Source: Leucogyrophana mollusca (taxonomy: Eukaryota > Basidiomycota > Agaricomycetes > Boletales). Taken from it: a DNA stretch of 64,000 bases. The position numbers were made by a program, and so were the translations under genes. The notes under the pieces were generated by a model. That model saw only the letters and a program-made list of their open reading frames with translations, searched no databases and was not told where the DNA came from. The DNA lies in the NCBI GenBank assembly GCA_021014945.1, contig MU266406.1, positions 47,563 through 111,562 of the forward strand. Direction: 5' to 3'. This document shows, one piece after another, positions 22,863 through 36,526 of the stretch (positions within the stretch are counted from its first letter, which is position 1; each line of letters begins with the position of its first letter).

Positions 22863-24184
22863 TCAGGCTGCTACCCGAACTACGCCTCCCCCGCCTACTC
22901 CCTCGCCTGCAAAAGGCCAGTCGGAATACCCAGAAGCCGTCATATTGCCTACCTGGTAATAGGTCGACCTATCACCTGGCACGAGAGGGATGTTCTCCAA
23001 GATTCGCCTAGGGAGGTCAGGCTGAAATAGTCGAACGATATCAGCGAATACCAATGGCGTTGAACAAAGTTGATAATCCTACGTTGGGAATGTATAGCCT
23101 TCCAAATGCAATGAGGTCTCCCTTCTTCTCCGCAACCTCCAAAGCGGCGTCCCGTTTGTACCCTCCTGCACTGACAAATGGTCTGTCACCCCAGATCTCC
23201 CGGACAAAATCATTTGAATGGGACGTCTCTGCATTGCAGTCACCGTCACCTCGGATCCGAGGCTCGACCAGGTGGATATAGGCAAGGGAATGTTCCTTAA
23301 GCCGAGTGACGAGGTAACTAAAAGTTGGTATTGGGTCTTCCATGCCCATATCTGCCGATATCTATGCATGAGCTTCAAATGATGCGATATTAACCCGTGG
23401 ATAATATTGACCTTGGAATGGACTCCAAGGGCTGAGTCGGATTGCAGTCTTCTGGGCGCCTATCGCGTTCACAATAGCATCGACGACTTCCAATGCGAAC
23501 CGACACCTATTCTCAATGCTTCCCCCGTATTCATCCGACCGCTTGTTGCTCAGATCTTGCGTAAATTGATCTACCAAATATCCGTTTGCCCCGTGGACCT
23601 CAATGCCGTCAAATCCGGCCTTGATAGCATTAGTGGCAGCAGTAGCATAGGCAGCCACATACTCCTTGATCTCTGGGATCGTCAGGGGGCGGGGCTTTTC
23701 TTGCTTCCCTGTAAGCAGGACATCTGACGAGGAAACGTATGGTGAATTGTTCTCCTTTTCTTTGAGAACGGCGGGGATAGCAGCACGACCCAGGGCCCAG
23801 AGTTGCAAAAAGATAAAGGACCCTTTTTCGTGGACGGCATCTGTGACCTACAAAAGATTATCAGTTAGCCCTCGAGCAACATCTAGCCACAGCGCTTATC
23901 AGATTAGCCACAAAGCTTACTTTCTTCCAGCCTTCGATCTGACTATCGGTGTAGATTCCCGGGACATGCTCGAAGCCACCTGCTTGCTGTGTGATAAACG
24001 TCGCTTCTGCAATCAGTAAGGACCCTGGATAGCTGGCACGTTGTGCATAATAGGTCGCTGCGTATGGACCTGGAACATGATCTGCATAGGCCCTGAAGCG
24101 TGTCAGCGGGGCCATGACCACCCGATGCCGAAGGGCGATGTCGCCGACTTGAATAGGCTGAAAGAGCTTTGGTGTCGATGACAT
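22863..24184 (-). CDS. Old yellow enzyme family NAD(P)H-flavin oxidoreductase
   Basis: Four exons on the minus strand: 23921-24184, 23412-23847, 23083-23351, 22863-23021; 1128 bases, 375 residues. FMN-dependent enoate reductase that reduces activated C=C bonds of enals, enones or related compounds with NADPH; the physiological substrate is unknown. Diagnostic blocks are PKLFQPIQVGDIALRHRVV and MAPLTRFRA at the N terminus, HGANGYLVDQF with the His/Asn substrate-binding pair at about residues 173 and 176, SDEYGGSIENR, and GDRSTYYQ near the C terminus. The last intron explains why the reading appears to stop after IPN: splicing joins it to PDLPRRILE. The C-terminal VGGGGVV tail is unusual but harmless. 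It converges on Pex19, with about 280 bases between. Confidence 0.92.
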
Positions 24185-25213
24185 TGTATCTGAGAGAAGT
24201 GAAGAGGTCGGCGCTCTGCGTGAGCCATCGCAGACATATTTTCAGACCAGATATGTAAAAATAATATTGGCGCCTTTGAGGCGGCGTCACACATGAAACC
24301 ATGTGCTGGCACTAATCATCATTAGTTGTGGCCGGTCAGAGTCTGAATAGCGGTCCGTAAGTGAAGGGTCACCAATGAAACGACGTCCCGTCAATGCGGG
24401 TAGTCACCTGCCCAAAATGTGGCAAAGCCCACCAGCTATCACAGAGGCCAATTTAAGACACGGCATCATGATAATCTCGCCTGAACGGCACAATTCAAGA
24501 CCGTTGGGCCATACTGTATATGCACCTTCGAAAATCGATCGGGGCCAAGTTTCTCTCGTGCTATATGGGCGTTCATGCTTGATCAACTCTGGGCAGGTTG
24601 TTAGCAAATGTAGCACACATTCTGTGGCAAGAGGTTCCCTCACTATGGGCATAGTCAGTGCACAATTTGCAGTCACGCACCACCCCTGAATGCTGATCTA
24701 TACCTTGAATATCGACACGTCTTTGCCTTTCCGCGAGGTGGAAAAATTCGAAGCACACGAAGAACTGCGGTACGAATGCAAAAGCCATCTATACGTCCAT
24801 ACTCCAGGGAGTCCGTGTGATAGAAGCCGCATCCTAACATGCAGCAATACAATAGGCGCCCGCGTGCGTCTGGCGATTGAAGAGCTCGCCCCACAGACTC
24901 CAGATTGGGATTTGGTCGACAACATATGATAGCAGTTGATTTGTGTCACTGGCAAGCTTAAGGTTTCTTGAACACATCAGCTGAGTGGATTTGCCTAAGT
25001 GTTTCGCGCCAACTGCTCTGGCCTCTCGCCAAAGCCAGGAAGCGGTGCACCATTCTCCATCTAGGGTCCGACACTCCGCTCAGAATTGACGACTTCCCGG
25101 CTTGAGGCCGAAGTGAAGAAAAGATATGTACGTTAATCCCAGCCTCAGCGCCTGTCAGCCCATTCAATATATAGCACCATCGATATTCAACTTCTGTACC
25201 TGACGATCTACTC
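24185..25213. other. Divergent intergenic region OYE / F-box 1
   Basis: About 1 kb between two divergent genes. A TATA-like run (caatatatagc) lies near 25163-25173, about 45 bases before the F-box ATG. No convincing gene inside. Confidence 0.4.
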
Positions 25214-26988
25214 ATGACAACTACCATAGCATCCGCCAGCATCGCCAGCAGCGCGGTGGGCACGCACAGATTGTTCTTTATCCAAGAGCTACTGGTGAAA
25301 ATCTTCCAGTATATCGTTGCCATCAATTCCGATGGCTTCGTGGGACTCGATCGGGCCACGCTAGCCCGTCTTGCAAGGAGCTGTCGCGTTTTCCATGAGC
25401 CTGCAATAGAGATCATGTACGAGGAGGTGCGCAACCTGCATTGGCTAATAAAGTGTATGCCAAGGGATTTGTGGGAGGAGAGTGAAACGAGGCTGGTGTG
25501 TTGAAAGCTTTCCGCGCATCATCGAACCCTTGATTGACACGTGGGTTCGAGGTTTTTCTGCGACCAATGAACCAGGGTGACTGGAATGTCTTTCAGCGCT
25601 ATGCTCGCCACGTCAAGGCGCTGTATATGTCCGTCTACCACGCATCGCCCATCGAATTCAACGTTTATGCGCAGCTGGGAGGAATCAGCCTCTTTGACGT
25701 AACGTTCCCCAGGCTGCGCACGTTGCAGTGCAACGAAAGTTCTGATGTTGTGGCCCCATTCTTGCGTCATCTTCTCCGGTCTCCTCTTACAAGCGTGACA
25801 TTGATGGTTTCGGATGGGGGTCGGACACTCACGGACGTGTTGCCTGACCTTCGGCCGCTCCGCCAAACATTGAAGTCTCTTGGGCTCTCTGGCGCTAAAT
25901 GGCCAACCCCGCAGGTCACCAATGCTATCTGCGAGATAATTCATCATTTTCGTGATCTCACATCCCTGCGTTGCGACGAAATCACTGAAGATGCCGCCAT
26001 GCACATCGCCCAGATGCCTGCACTACAGTCCGTTCACTTCACGATGCCCGAAAAACTATCACTTGACATAGTCAAGAGCCAGCTCGGTGGAAATGCATTC
26101 TTGGCCCTTCAGTGGCTACATATCCATTCCACTACTCTTGAAGCTTGCTTACGGGTGCAGGACCTGACAACGTCATCGCACCTTCGTGGCATAACCTTCA
26201 CCGTGAACGATGAAACACCGGCTCGGGAATGGAAAGAGATATTTTCATCTCTGGCATCCACGAAATCTTATCGCAATTTATCCTCCTTTGACATCACCGA
26301 ACTGAGCTTCGCCGGGAAGGAGTATAGCTCCGACCACATCCTCGACCTCGCAATGCTGAGTCCACTACTCCAGTTCCAATATCTCACACGCCTCAAACTG
26401 GAAACATTCTGCACGTTCAAACTTGATAATAGCGCGGTCAAGCAAATGGCTGAAGCGTGGCCCCGTCTGCAGTCTTTGGATCTCTCGTATCGGGAGGATG
26501 GATGGGAGCTGGAAACAGGAATTACCCTCCCGGGGATCGTCCCACTACTTCGCAACTGCCCAGACCTACATCATTTGGGCCTTGTCATCGACGCCAGGAT
26601 TGTCAGCGCAAACCCTTCCAGGTTACCAGGGGAAGGTGTCAGGAACATGTCTCTCACAACACTCTGGCTTGCCGACTCTCCAATCACACGCCCGGATCTG
26701 GTCGCTGCATTCTTATCCTCCGTTGCACCAAACATTGATAACATGTTGGCATGGGATACAGAGCCACTGGCTACTCGCGAGGGGGCGAGAAAATACAAAG
26801 CAAGGTGGAAACGGGTTAAGCGATTGATTCCTGTATTTGCTATGACCAGAAAGCAAGAGCGGGACCGTGTTGTGGGTGGTGAGGAAGATGATGGCGCGAA
26901 AGGCTGGCAGTCGGAATCTGACTCGGATCCCGAGCCAGACGAGGACGACATGGACGTTGATTCAGAGAGTATGTCCATTGAGGCCTGA
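25214..26988 (+). CDS. F-box/LRR-like protein 1
   Basis: Two exons (25214-25495, 25552-26988) encode about 572 residues. The N terminus has an F-box-like helix (IQELLVKIFQYI) followed by LARSCRVFHEPAIEIMYEEV and WLIKCMPRDLW, the layout of basidiomycete F-box proteins that would bind Skp1 in SCF ubiquitin ligases. The rest has Leu-rich repeat-like segments (LQSLDLSYR, LTRLKLETFC, LHHLGLVID) that would select substrates. The C-terminal tail is Ser/Asp/Glu-rich. The match to F-box is weak by eye and no substrate can be named. The gene at 31407 is a clear paralogue with the same intron position. Confidence 0.75.
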
Positions 26989-29900
26989 CTAGTTCGTTTT
27001 CCCGTCAAATATGTCTTCGCAGTCACAAGTGAGTTGCTGATATCTCTCTTAACTATTGAAGGCTGAGGTTTAAGCACCCCTCAGTGTATAAATACCCCCA
27101 CAGCTCAGCGAAGCCACCCTTGGCATTCAACTGTCCCACAAGTGTGTTCTGTGAATTACCGTTAGCCCCCATCTTAGAGGACTCAGTATGTACTGTACTT
27201 ACGATTTCATGCCATCATTTACTGGAGAAGCAGCTTCAAGCGACGTGTTTTGATGGCCCAGCTCATGAACTCGCAACATCTCTTACTATGACGGCGAGCG
27301 TCTACGACGACTTCTCCTCATAGTAAGATGGTCATTGCCAGTCTATTTAGGGGCCGGCATTCGCGGTAACTACCCGCCAAGGTCCGCGGCTGGTCTAAGC
27401 CCGACTCATTGCCTACTGTAAGCAGGTGAGTACCTTATCCGAACCTCACGCTGGCCGCCGCACGCCGCGTCCTTATCTCACCAATGAGTGTTCTATAGCT
27501 ATTTGATCGGCGACCTACGTTCATATCGAAGTGTGGACAAAACCCTTCAAACCCCTTCGTGGCGCGCCGTGGAGTTCAGAACTGGCGCTCCGTTGGAGTG
27601 GCCAGAACAATATAATGGGTCCAGGAAGCGAGGCACAATGCTTATACGATGACCCCAATCCCTCCCAATGGCCTCAATACCCTGTCGGATGGACCTGGGG
27701 CCTCTGGCGTGCCCGACCCTACTACTTCTCCTGATTACAATTGGAGGGAGAATGTTTTCATTCAAATGTGTATTGGATGAGTCGGGACACGTCGCCCTGA
27801 TTCAAGTAGGCACATCTGACATCCTAGAACTAGTAGACGCCGCGTGCCCTATAGCTGTAATGATGACGTAGCCTAAAGTTTCTTCCAGCTTGTTCCTCAG
27901 TATCAAAATAGTGCCTGATGATGTCGCTGGCGCCACCGGGGCGCCAAGGTTCACGCTGACCACTTGAGGTGCTTGACGCCAGTGGTTTCACTTCAACCAG
28001 TTATTTAGTGATTAGTCGTCATTCGTACCAATGGATAGAGAGGCCACACTTAACGTGAAGCTGAATCGGCGTGTGGTGACCGTGGGCTTAATGAAATGAC
28101 TTATTGAGTGAGATTCACGGAGGGCCCAAGGTGTCATCGTGTGTCGCAGAGTTGAGGGGGGGGGGGCGTCATAACGATGGGGCCTTAGTAAGTAGCGTTG
28201 CACCGATCATAGGAGATGGGGGGAGTTTTACGACACCACGCGGGCCGAAGAGCGCTGAAGTGAAGTGGAGGCAGTATTGACGTTCTACTAGCTTCCAGCG
28301 TTTCTGGAAGCCACCAGAAGATACTAACAGCTCAAATTCGGAGCGCCAGAAAAGTGTCCTCAATACGGGCGGAGGGGAAGCGAGTGCTCACGACAAGGAT
28401 GCTTGCCGACCAGCGATGTAAGCGGTTTTGGTGGACCTCGCGCCTACAGAAGAGACCTATCGTGGCGGCCAGGCTAGGTTCTACGGCTGCTGTTTGCGTA
28501 TCGATGGTATCCAGTGGCACCGGCACGTCTGTGAATGCCGCCGCCACACCCCCCCGTCAACCCGCCCCATGTCCTGCAAGCGTAGCCGCTCACTTCACGG
28601 ATTTGACCCGTTAGCTGCGGCATCCTTTGGGTTGAAGGCGGCGGTGGCGGAGGCAACCCTCGCTGGACGTCGGGGCAGAATCGACGTTGTGCCTGGGCTT
28701 CTGGAAATGATGGGTCATTGGTCCGCTCTTTCAGGACAGCCGTGTTCTCACCAAAAGCGAAGCATTGCATGAGGTGGAGACGATCCCCCGTACCACCATA
28801 TGAGGACGGTCACGTCAGCTTCTGGCACGGGGCGTAGGCGGATAAAAAATTTCCAGCACGCCTACGATGTGCGGTGTTCGGATTAGTATATGTATACTCC
28901 GAGAGTCGGTCATGAGTGAGGAACACACTTCAGCTCTCTGTAGATCCTTTGTAAACCCTTGCCCGACGGGAGAGTGAAACGCTGTGTGCCACTTGTCAGA
29001 ATCGAGACGTGATCGCACTTACCAGGAAGCATGGCAGTAGATTGGTGGCGTGCGCGGCGAGGTGCGAGCCCCACGACCGAGTGTTTGGTTGATATCAACT
29101 CAAGGAAGAGCTAAGCTCACGAGCTCATGGACCATATGGCGGAGCTAATATTGGCACCTTTTTTGGCAGGGTACACAAGGTATGGTGTACGGATGGGGCA
29201 CATCTTCACCACAAACTAAGTTCAGGCATACCCTCAAATCACAAATCCCCGATCGGCATGGGCAGCATCTCGCGCCAGGAAAATAATTCCCTACCAAGAA
29301 TGCTAGAGGCTCCGTCGGTTGTATCAATCCATGACCCGAGTCCAATGAAGGCCGACTTACTCACACTGGGCTTGGGAGTTTTCCTGTCAACGGGGGCGGT
29401 CCAAATGGCTTGCGCAATGATGACGTCGACTAAAGTTCAGTCTTGTAGTTTGCCGGCCTGTTATAGCGACGCGCTAGGGTGTCGATTGGCCCGGACCATC
29501 GTAAAGACGACCTATTGGGAAGGAAATGAGGGCAAAATTTTTGCAGGTTGCGAGCCGTCAGCACATTCATCAGTAAGCACACTGTGCAGCCACACTTCGG
29601 AAGATCAACGAGGGCTGCGTTGGTCACTTACCCCATATGATAAGCTACAGGCAAGGGATTCGTATAGCCGGACCTGGCTTGGCTCCGAGGGAGGTGCCAT
29701 CGTAGTCTCGAACAGTACAAACCCTGCTCGGTACGGGGAGGAAACGTTCCAGAAGCTAGCGCGCAAGGTGAACCACTGAACTTGGATGTAGAAACACTCC
29801 CAAAGGATTGTGAGAACATTCAAATATCAATATTCTCATCTGCTTGCCCAGGCCACTATGCAGACCCTGTGGACATGATGCACGATAATTTTCTGAGGTG

Positions 29901-31406
29901 GCAGGCATTTGACAAACTTCGCCTCTGGGTCCAATTTCTGCTGAGTGAGCCGAGGCAGTGGGGCAATGTTGATGTAGTTGACTTGTCTGGCAGCGGCCTC
30001 AGGTGGCTGAAACGTCACTGTCAGTGTCACTCAGGATGCATACGACAGGACAAAGCTGGTTCCCGTGTAGATCGGGTTTGCCGCGACGCACAATGGCGGC
30101 CCGAGTCGGAGCCGCGCGTCCCAAAGTTGTAGCCCATTGTCGATCCTCTACCTTTTCCTCTTTTCGAGCTCCTTTTTCCGATCCACGCGCCTTCACCAAC
30201 CATGCTTTCGTCCCCGGAACGAGGCACAACGAAACCAAATATATTGTCCACGCCGTCTCAGTCTTGGAGCGCTTGAACAGGAACTGACCGGATCAATGGT
30301 TTTACATTATGAATTCTCTCGCAGCATTTTCCGCGCTCTGGGTTGTCTTGTGTGTCGGTGGGGCTAGCTTTCTCGTGATTTGTCAAGAATGTGACGAGAC
30401 TTTTGGGCCTCTCTTTCGAACATCGTCCGAGTATTTTCCAGTAGGTTGAACGGCCATAGACTAATGTCAGCACGGACTCTGGGAGTCTCCAAGGAGCGAT
30501 AGAACAATCTTTTCGGTCCCACGCGGTATATTATCAACCAGCCACTGATCTATATTGCTCATCTTTCCTCAAGTGGAGAAGTCCTCATATTACCAGAGGG
30601 TGGTGGCCAAGATGGAAAGGACTTCTGCCATTTTCCGACCACGGTCCGGTGGACTCCTCCTGAGCCTTCACAGAACATGCCCTTGGTATCCGCCGATCGT
30701 GATTCAGCGGTTCTATCGAGAAAACACCCTTGGTGCTCGGAATTTCGGTGTGTTTGTCATTCATAGGAAAGAAACTCTAAGAGAGACCGTGAATAGCCCT
30801 TGCGGTCTAAGGGTCTTACAACGTAGTCGGTACAACCAGTATGAAATGTTCTCTGCTATTCGACCTACGCCGCTATAGCTCCCCGCCTTTATGTTGCCCA
30901 GCATTGAGTGTTTTGACGATATTTTTGTTGTAGCTACGCGATCCCCGGCGGCATCCCCGGCTCGGACTTGGACTTAGGCGGATGTGACTTGACCATGGCA
31001 AGTTCAGATTAAAACGCCACCTCAGGTAAAATCGAGTCTCCCACCTCGACCGGCCGTGCCTGTTCTTTCACTTGCGTTCGTGTGGGTGTGGCCATACTGG
31101 ATTAGTTACATTCCTTTATGTCTAGTATCCACACCGACGCCCCCATAGTTCCATTGTTACGGCTTCACAAAGGTCCGAAAAACTTCTGCCTTCGAATGCG
31201 GCTTGGTGGTGATGTTTAAATACCCGCTTCTCTTTCGTGTTACTACATCGTTCAGCCCTCAGCTCTAACCGGAGACGTGTCTGACGACTTGGCGAGGTAA
31301 GTAGAGCCAGTTCCTACCTGGATACCGTAACATGACGCATCTCGGATTCTCGATCAAGTCTACAGGCTAATTCAGCGGGAGAGACCCAGCCCCAATAAAG
31401 TGGCAC
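26989..31406. other. Gene-poor region between the F-box/LRR paralogues
   Basis: About 4.4 kb. The longest open reading is a 173-codon one on the plus strand (29258-29779), which I do not recognise; it has no intron signature or neighbour to support it. A run of 11 Gs lies near 28155-28167. No transposase, reverse transcriptase or RNA gene seen. It may be old, decayed repeat DNA. Confidence 0.4.
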
Positions 31407-33181
31407 ATGCACCTCTGTCTGTCCATCCATGAAATTCTATTGAATGCCTTTCAAAATGTGACGATGTTTGAAAATGGCCGGGGTGCACTCGACGGGAAGA
31501 CGTTGGCTTCCCTTGCAAGAACCTGCCGTTCTTTCCACGATCCCGCTCTCGACCTTTTGTACGCGGACATGACAACGCTGAAGCCGCTCATTAAATGTAT
31601 GCCCCGGGACTTATGGAAGGAAACCGAACAAGAACTGGTATGACCCGAATTTATCCTCAAGCTCAGAGAGCTATAACTAATCATCCATAATGGGATATAC
31701 TCCAGACATTCATGCGACCGATGACGCATAACGATTGGAATATCTTTCAACGTTATGCCCGCCGCGTCAGAAGGCTATATTTCGGTCCTGACATTCGTCC
31801 TTTAATCGGCTCCGCAGTTTATCAGGCCCTCGGTTATCCACCATTCCCCTCCGGATCCGTTCTTTTCCCCAAACTGCACAAGCTCCAAACCAACCAGATC
31901 GTCGATGATGAGATACCGTTTTTAAATGTTCTCCTCAAGTCCCCTCTCAAGGAATTGCTCCTCGATGTTCGTGCCGGCGGCAACATAGAGAAGACACTAT
32001 CCCTGTTTCTGCCTAGCCTTCGACGAAAGTGCCCTTCTATCAAACACCTCGGACTTTCGGGGAACAGGGACCCTGAATCCCATGTCATGAAAACTTTATT
32101 GGCGGCAGTCCATCAGTTCACGAACCTGGTGTTCCTTCAATGCGACGTAGTCACTAACGACACAATCATTTACGCCGCCCGCCTTCCCTCGTTGGGCGCG
32201 TTCCATTTTTCGCTTCCGACACAGGTGTCAATCAACAGCGTTGCTCCAAGACTGGGCGGATCCGGATTCCCGACCCTGCGAGATGTAGCCATCCGTTCAC
32301 GTACCCTGGCCTCTTGCCTTCAGTTTCTGGAGCTGTCGACGACTTCGTCCTTCGAGAGTCTGTCGTTTACTGTGGAAGACAGAACCCGTGCCCATGACCT
32401 GTACAGCATATTTGCTTCCTGGTCATCTTCATCTTCCTACCAAAAATTATCGTCGCTCGACATAACCGAATTAAATTACCAGTACTTGACCTATGACGAC
32501 ACCTACGTCATCGACCTGCCAGTGCTACGACCGTTGTTTCGGTTTTCCCATCTCGAACGTCTTAGCCTCGAGATATTTTGCACCTTCTCCCTTGGGAATG
32601 AAGCAGTGAAGGAAATGGCTTCAGCTTGGCCACATATACAGACGTTGGATATTTCATATCGAGAGCAGGGATGGGAGATTCCAACGAGAATCACTCTTCC
32701 GGGGATCATTCCTCTTCTACAGAACTGCCCTTATCTACAATATCTTGGGCTAGTCGTCGATGCTACCGTTGTCAGTGCGTCAGCCGCTAGACTTCCTGGA
32801 GCAGGCGTTCGGAACACTTCCCTGGGCACTCTCTACCTCGCGGACTCCCCTATCACACGGCCAGCGCTTGTCGCCGCGTTCTTGTCCTCTGTATCGCCGT
32901 ACGTTTCACTTCTGGCATGGAATTCCGAATCTCTGCTTCATCGCCCGGGCGGGAGGAAGTACAGAAAGAGGTGGAAGCAGGTTTATCAGATGCTTGGATC
33001 ATTCGTTATGGCCAGGAAACAAGAGAGAACTGGGCTCGATCTGATGAGCAATGATGACGGGGCCGATGACCTTCCGGTGCAGTGGGAATCTGACACTGAT
33101 ACTGATTTCATACGAACTGGTTGGCTGGAGGATATATCAGAGTCGAGTGCAGACTCGGGCTCGGAGTCGGACAACCAATGA
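31407..33181 (+). CDS. F-box/LRR-like protein 2
   Basis: Two exons (31407-31637, 31706-33181) encode about 568 residues. It is a paralogue of the gene at 25214: the intron falls at the same place (after KETEQEL, before TFMRPMTHNDWNIFQRYARR), and shared blocks include LIKCMPRDLWKE, LSSLDITEL, ADSPITRP and ARKQER. Like copy 1 it starts with an F-box-like helix (SIHEILLNAFQNV), continues with Leu-rich segments and ends in an acidic, Ser-rich tail. Copy 1 has about 17 more N-terminal residues. Both probably act as SCF substrate receptors; this is inferred from fold type only. Confidence 0.75.
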
Positions 33182-34121
33182 CCTCGTCCCACGACATATG
33201 CTAGTGCTGTCAATCCTGTCGGGACGTCTACCACCATCATATCTGGAGTCCCGTGAGTTCATTTATTCACTCCACAAATTTTCAACTGACCGTGGAATAT
33301 TTTCCAACCCCCAGTTACGTCGTCCCATCAGCACAATAGCAAAGCCAAGAGGCATCTATTCCTTCGCCACTGTCAAGGGGACGAGTGTGTTGGAAGTCGA
33401 TGAGGGACGGGTTGCGGGGGACTGCTGGCGCTTACATCCAACTCAGGCTCAGACACCTAGTGTGAAAGGGGTGGTCGGCCGAAGGCGGTACAATAACCCT
33501 GGCAGTTGCTTCACATCAGTTTCAATTTGACAGTCCCCATTTAATCTGGACAATGGTGCTTTTACTTCTCCCAAAAAGCAAAGACTGCGTACTTAATAAT
33601 AATACCACCACCAAAAAATAACCAGCTGGCCGCCGGAAGCGGCTCAATGACTAAATACGTCAGTTCGGCACCTTGCTTAAATCCCCGTTTACCTTGCCCC
33701 GAGCAGATAATCCGCCACTCGGGGTGCCAATATATATCTTTTCTGGGCTCGTTTCGGTGCCCAAGGAACCATTAATTATCCAGTCGTCTTCACAAATTTT
33801 CCATTGTGCTGCCAGGTACTTGGCGTATTTCCGCAGGGTCAAGGAACAGGTGTGCCATGGGCATCACTGTCAGGATCGAGGATCACGGGCAGGTGTCGTT
33901 CTTGACGTGAGTCTCTGTGTACGTAACCCATCGCGGAACGTGTATTTGAACATGGAAATTTGTTACATAATTCCTAGTTATGGCATCGATATCACCGTCG
34001 AAAAGGTGCCTAACGCTCAAAGTCCAATATAGTACACCAATGTAAGTATTATTCGAGATAAGCGAGTAAATATTGTCAATTATGCAACCGTGGGGTGCCA
34101 ACGAGGTGGAGCCAGCCTCGG
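33182..34121. other. Convergent intergenic region F-box 2 / FRE1
   Basis: About 0.9 kb. Short AT-rich runs near 33594-33620. A 60-codon minus-strand reading at 33660-33842 is unrecognised. Nothing else to report. Confidence 0.35.
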
Positions 34122-36526
34122 CTACGCATACCCAAAGGACTCGACATGGAGTGTTACGCTAGGCCCACCCCGCAGCACGTTGGACGGGCTTGAAACCGGG
34201 AAGCGAAGAGCGTGACGGACGGAGCGTGCGATAGCTTGTGAACCGCATACTAAATGTAGGAGGTGAGCTTAGGACTTCCATCCCAAAGACGCGAGCTACA
34301 TACCACTGACTGACATCCTTCCAGTAGCCGCAGCGGCCTCTTCCTTGAGCATCCGGTCCAGGTCGGGTCTCCCTGGTTCCATTCTCACCCCCGGCATGGA
34401 TAAGATTAAGTGTTTGCCTCTGGCTGGAACGTCGTGGCCGTCCTGCCCTACCGATGCTGTGTGGAGTGAGTCCCCCTCTCCGAGTGAGGTCGCCAAAGCG
34501 GACGAATCAGTGATATGAATGTGGATTGCGACAGTCAAAAAAGAAGGCGCAAGTTGTACGGCCTTGACAAGCGCTTCTTCGATCCAACGGATATGACCTA
34601 GGCGTGAAAGTCAGGCTCGGTTTGCCTGACGAAATCGAATCACTTGACAACTACTCACTCGCTTCACGGATGGCCCAAATGAAGACGACCCGACGACAGT
34701 CGCTCTTACCGTTTCGGACACATCTGTAACAAAGCATAAATACGTGACCCAGCGAGGGAATCAGCCAGAACTAACTCAATAATGTCAAGAAGGACAGGGA
34801 GAGTGTAAGACACCCCCGAGCCACCTGGATACAAGGGAACCTCAGCGTTGTGTGGGATATACAAGTGCAAAGTCCATACCTGCAATGAGGACGGATGTAT
34901 CGTATGAACCCAAGTTCGGGAAAGGGCCGTACGGTCCATCGACAAAGACCTTCACTTTTCCGTTTGTCGCAGCAACTTCCTGAAGACGTTTCGTGAACCC
35001 TTTCTTGACGTTGATCAAGAACACCAGTTCTTTCCAGAAAGGCGAGCTCGATCCAAGATCAGCCAGGTGGTGCTTGTCAGAAAGCTGTTCTTTGGTCTCC
35101 GCCTTTACTTCCGTCCCTACGGAAGTAAAAAGGCTTGAGTCTAAGCTTGCTATGGTGAACGGATGAGCCTCAAAAGGCAGGCGTGAAACGGAGGGCATAA
35201 TAAGGTATGCAGTTTGTCCAGGAGCCCAATGGAAATGAGGTGGGCGGCGCAATCGTAAGCGGACAACGTGTTCGGACAGTAGTTCCGTTGTAGCGTCCAT
35301 TGTGCCAGACCCGGATTTCCAGCCGAAGTAGGAGTGATTGAACACCACCAGTCGACATGCACGAATGAACCGATCAAGCGCCCAAAAGACAAAGGAGGGC
35401 CAAACCCAGAATTGACCACTGGGCAGGGGGGTGAGCGAGCCGCATATTACGTCAATGGAACTGAGAACTTACTCGTGTTCTTTGCTATGGAAATACGCGC
35501 CAAGCAAGAAGGTCCTAGAAAAAAAGGTGAGAACATATCATGACAAGTCAAGTTGAATGGCGGACAAAACTAGAACAAAGTGCATGTAGAAGAAGAATTC
35601 ATACGCTCCTTGGCGAATGGGGCGCAACGAAACAATGCACAGTAGAGACAAGGCAGTCAAGGCTATAAGTCCTAGCTTCAGCCATGCTTGCTGAAAGCTC
35701 GCCTTGAACCTACAGCAACGTTCAGCAAAATTCCAAAATAATCACATCCAGCACAAACATGGGAAAGGAGCGGGCCTCGCTAACACCATGTACCCACAAC
35801 AACACCATGCATGTTCTGGCCATTACTCGGTGCACGTAGTTGAGCTGATGTGGAAAAGTCAGCATATCAAGGAACGATCGCTCAGATATGCATTACCCTG
35901 TCGGCGCTCACACCAGTCACAACTATATTATTCGTCGGGGTAAGCAGAAGTAAGAATCTCATTCTCACTCAGGATAAGAACTCACGCGAAACGATGTTAT
36001 TCTTCGTGCCTAGGGCGGTGATGAGGGGTAACTGGCTCGCCGCAAGCAGGCCGGCACGGCTACTCCAGTAGTAGATGTCCAGTTTATGCCCCTCAAGATT
36101 GGTCGCTGCGATAGGGGTCAGCAAGTTGGACTGCATCGGAGATATTTGCTTACTGTTGATGAATTCCCATGTGAAGAGGAATGCAATGTATGCAACGGTC
36201 ACAAAGACTTCCGCCACGTTGAGGGTGTATGATTGCCCAATCTCCAACGTCCACCTAAAGGCGAGGACACGATAGGCATTGACGGCGGCCAGAGGAATGA
36301 GCCGCAGAGATGGAGCATGACGGATGGAAGCAGGTTCGAGCTCCCCATCGACCGTTACAGACCCGCGCCTACGTCGGGCGTATTTAGAGTGCAGGAATGA
36401 TCCCCATTGGAAGCATGCGACGACGAATATAAAGATGGCCAAGCAGAACCAAGCCTCTTGAGGGTAGTGTATGAACCTGTCAATGCTCACAACCAGATCT
36501 GGGGGAAGCGTCGGTGGACTGGACAT
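34122..36526 (-). CDS. Ferric reductase-like transmembrane protein 1 (FRE family)
   Basis: A multi-exon minus-strand gene. FRE proteins pass electrons from NADPH through FAD and two haems across the plasma membrane to reduce Fe(III) or Cu(II) before uptake. Seen in order: an N-terminal membrane helix (AIFIFVVACFQWGSFLHSKY), then LNYVHRVMARTCMVLLWVHG with two His 13 residues apart, then RQGAYEFFFYMHFVLVL and FLLGAYFHSKEH with the second His set, which together would hold the haems. The soluble half has HFHWAPGQTAYL, HPFTIASLDSS (FAD-binding block) and SGVSYTLPVLLDI (NADPH-binding block). The last exon ends VESFGYA. A strong paralogue lies at 45527-47918. Intron borders were placed by eye; the middle small exons are less certain. 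Confidence 0.83.

Noticed and set aside
22863..23054. Frameshift in the old yellow enzyme near its C terminus
   Set aside because: The apparent stop after residue block IPN is explained by an ordinary intron (gtagga...ttcag) that restores PDLPRRILE in frame.
29258..29779. 173-codon plus-strand open reading as a gene
   Set aside because: No recognised motif, no supporting splice structure, odd composition and overlapping readings on the other strand.
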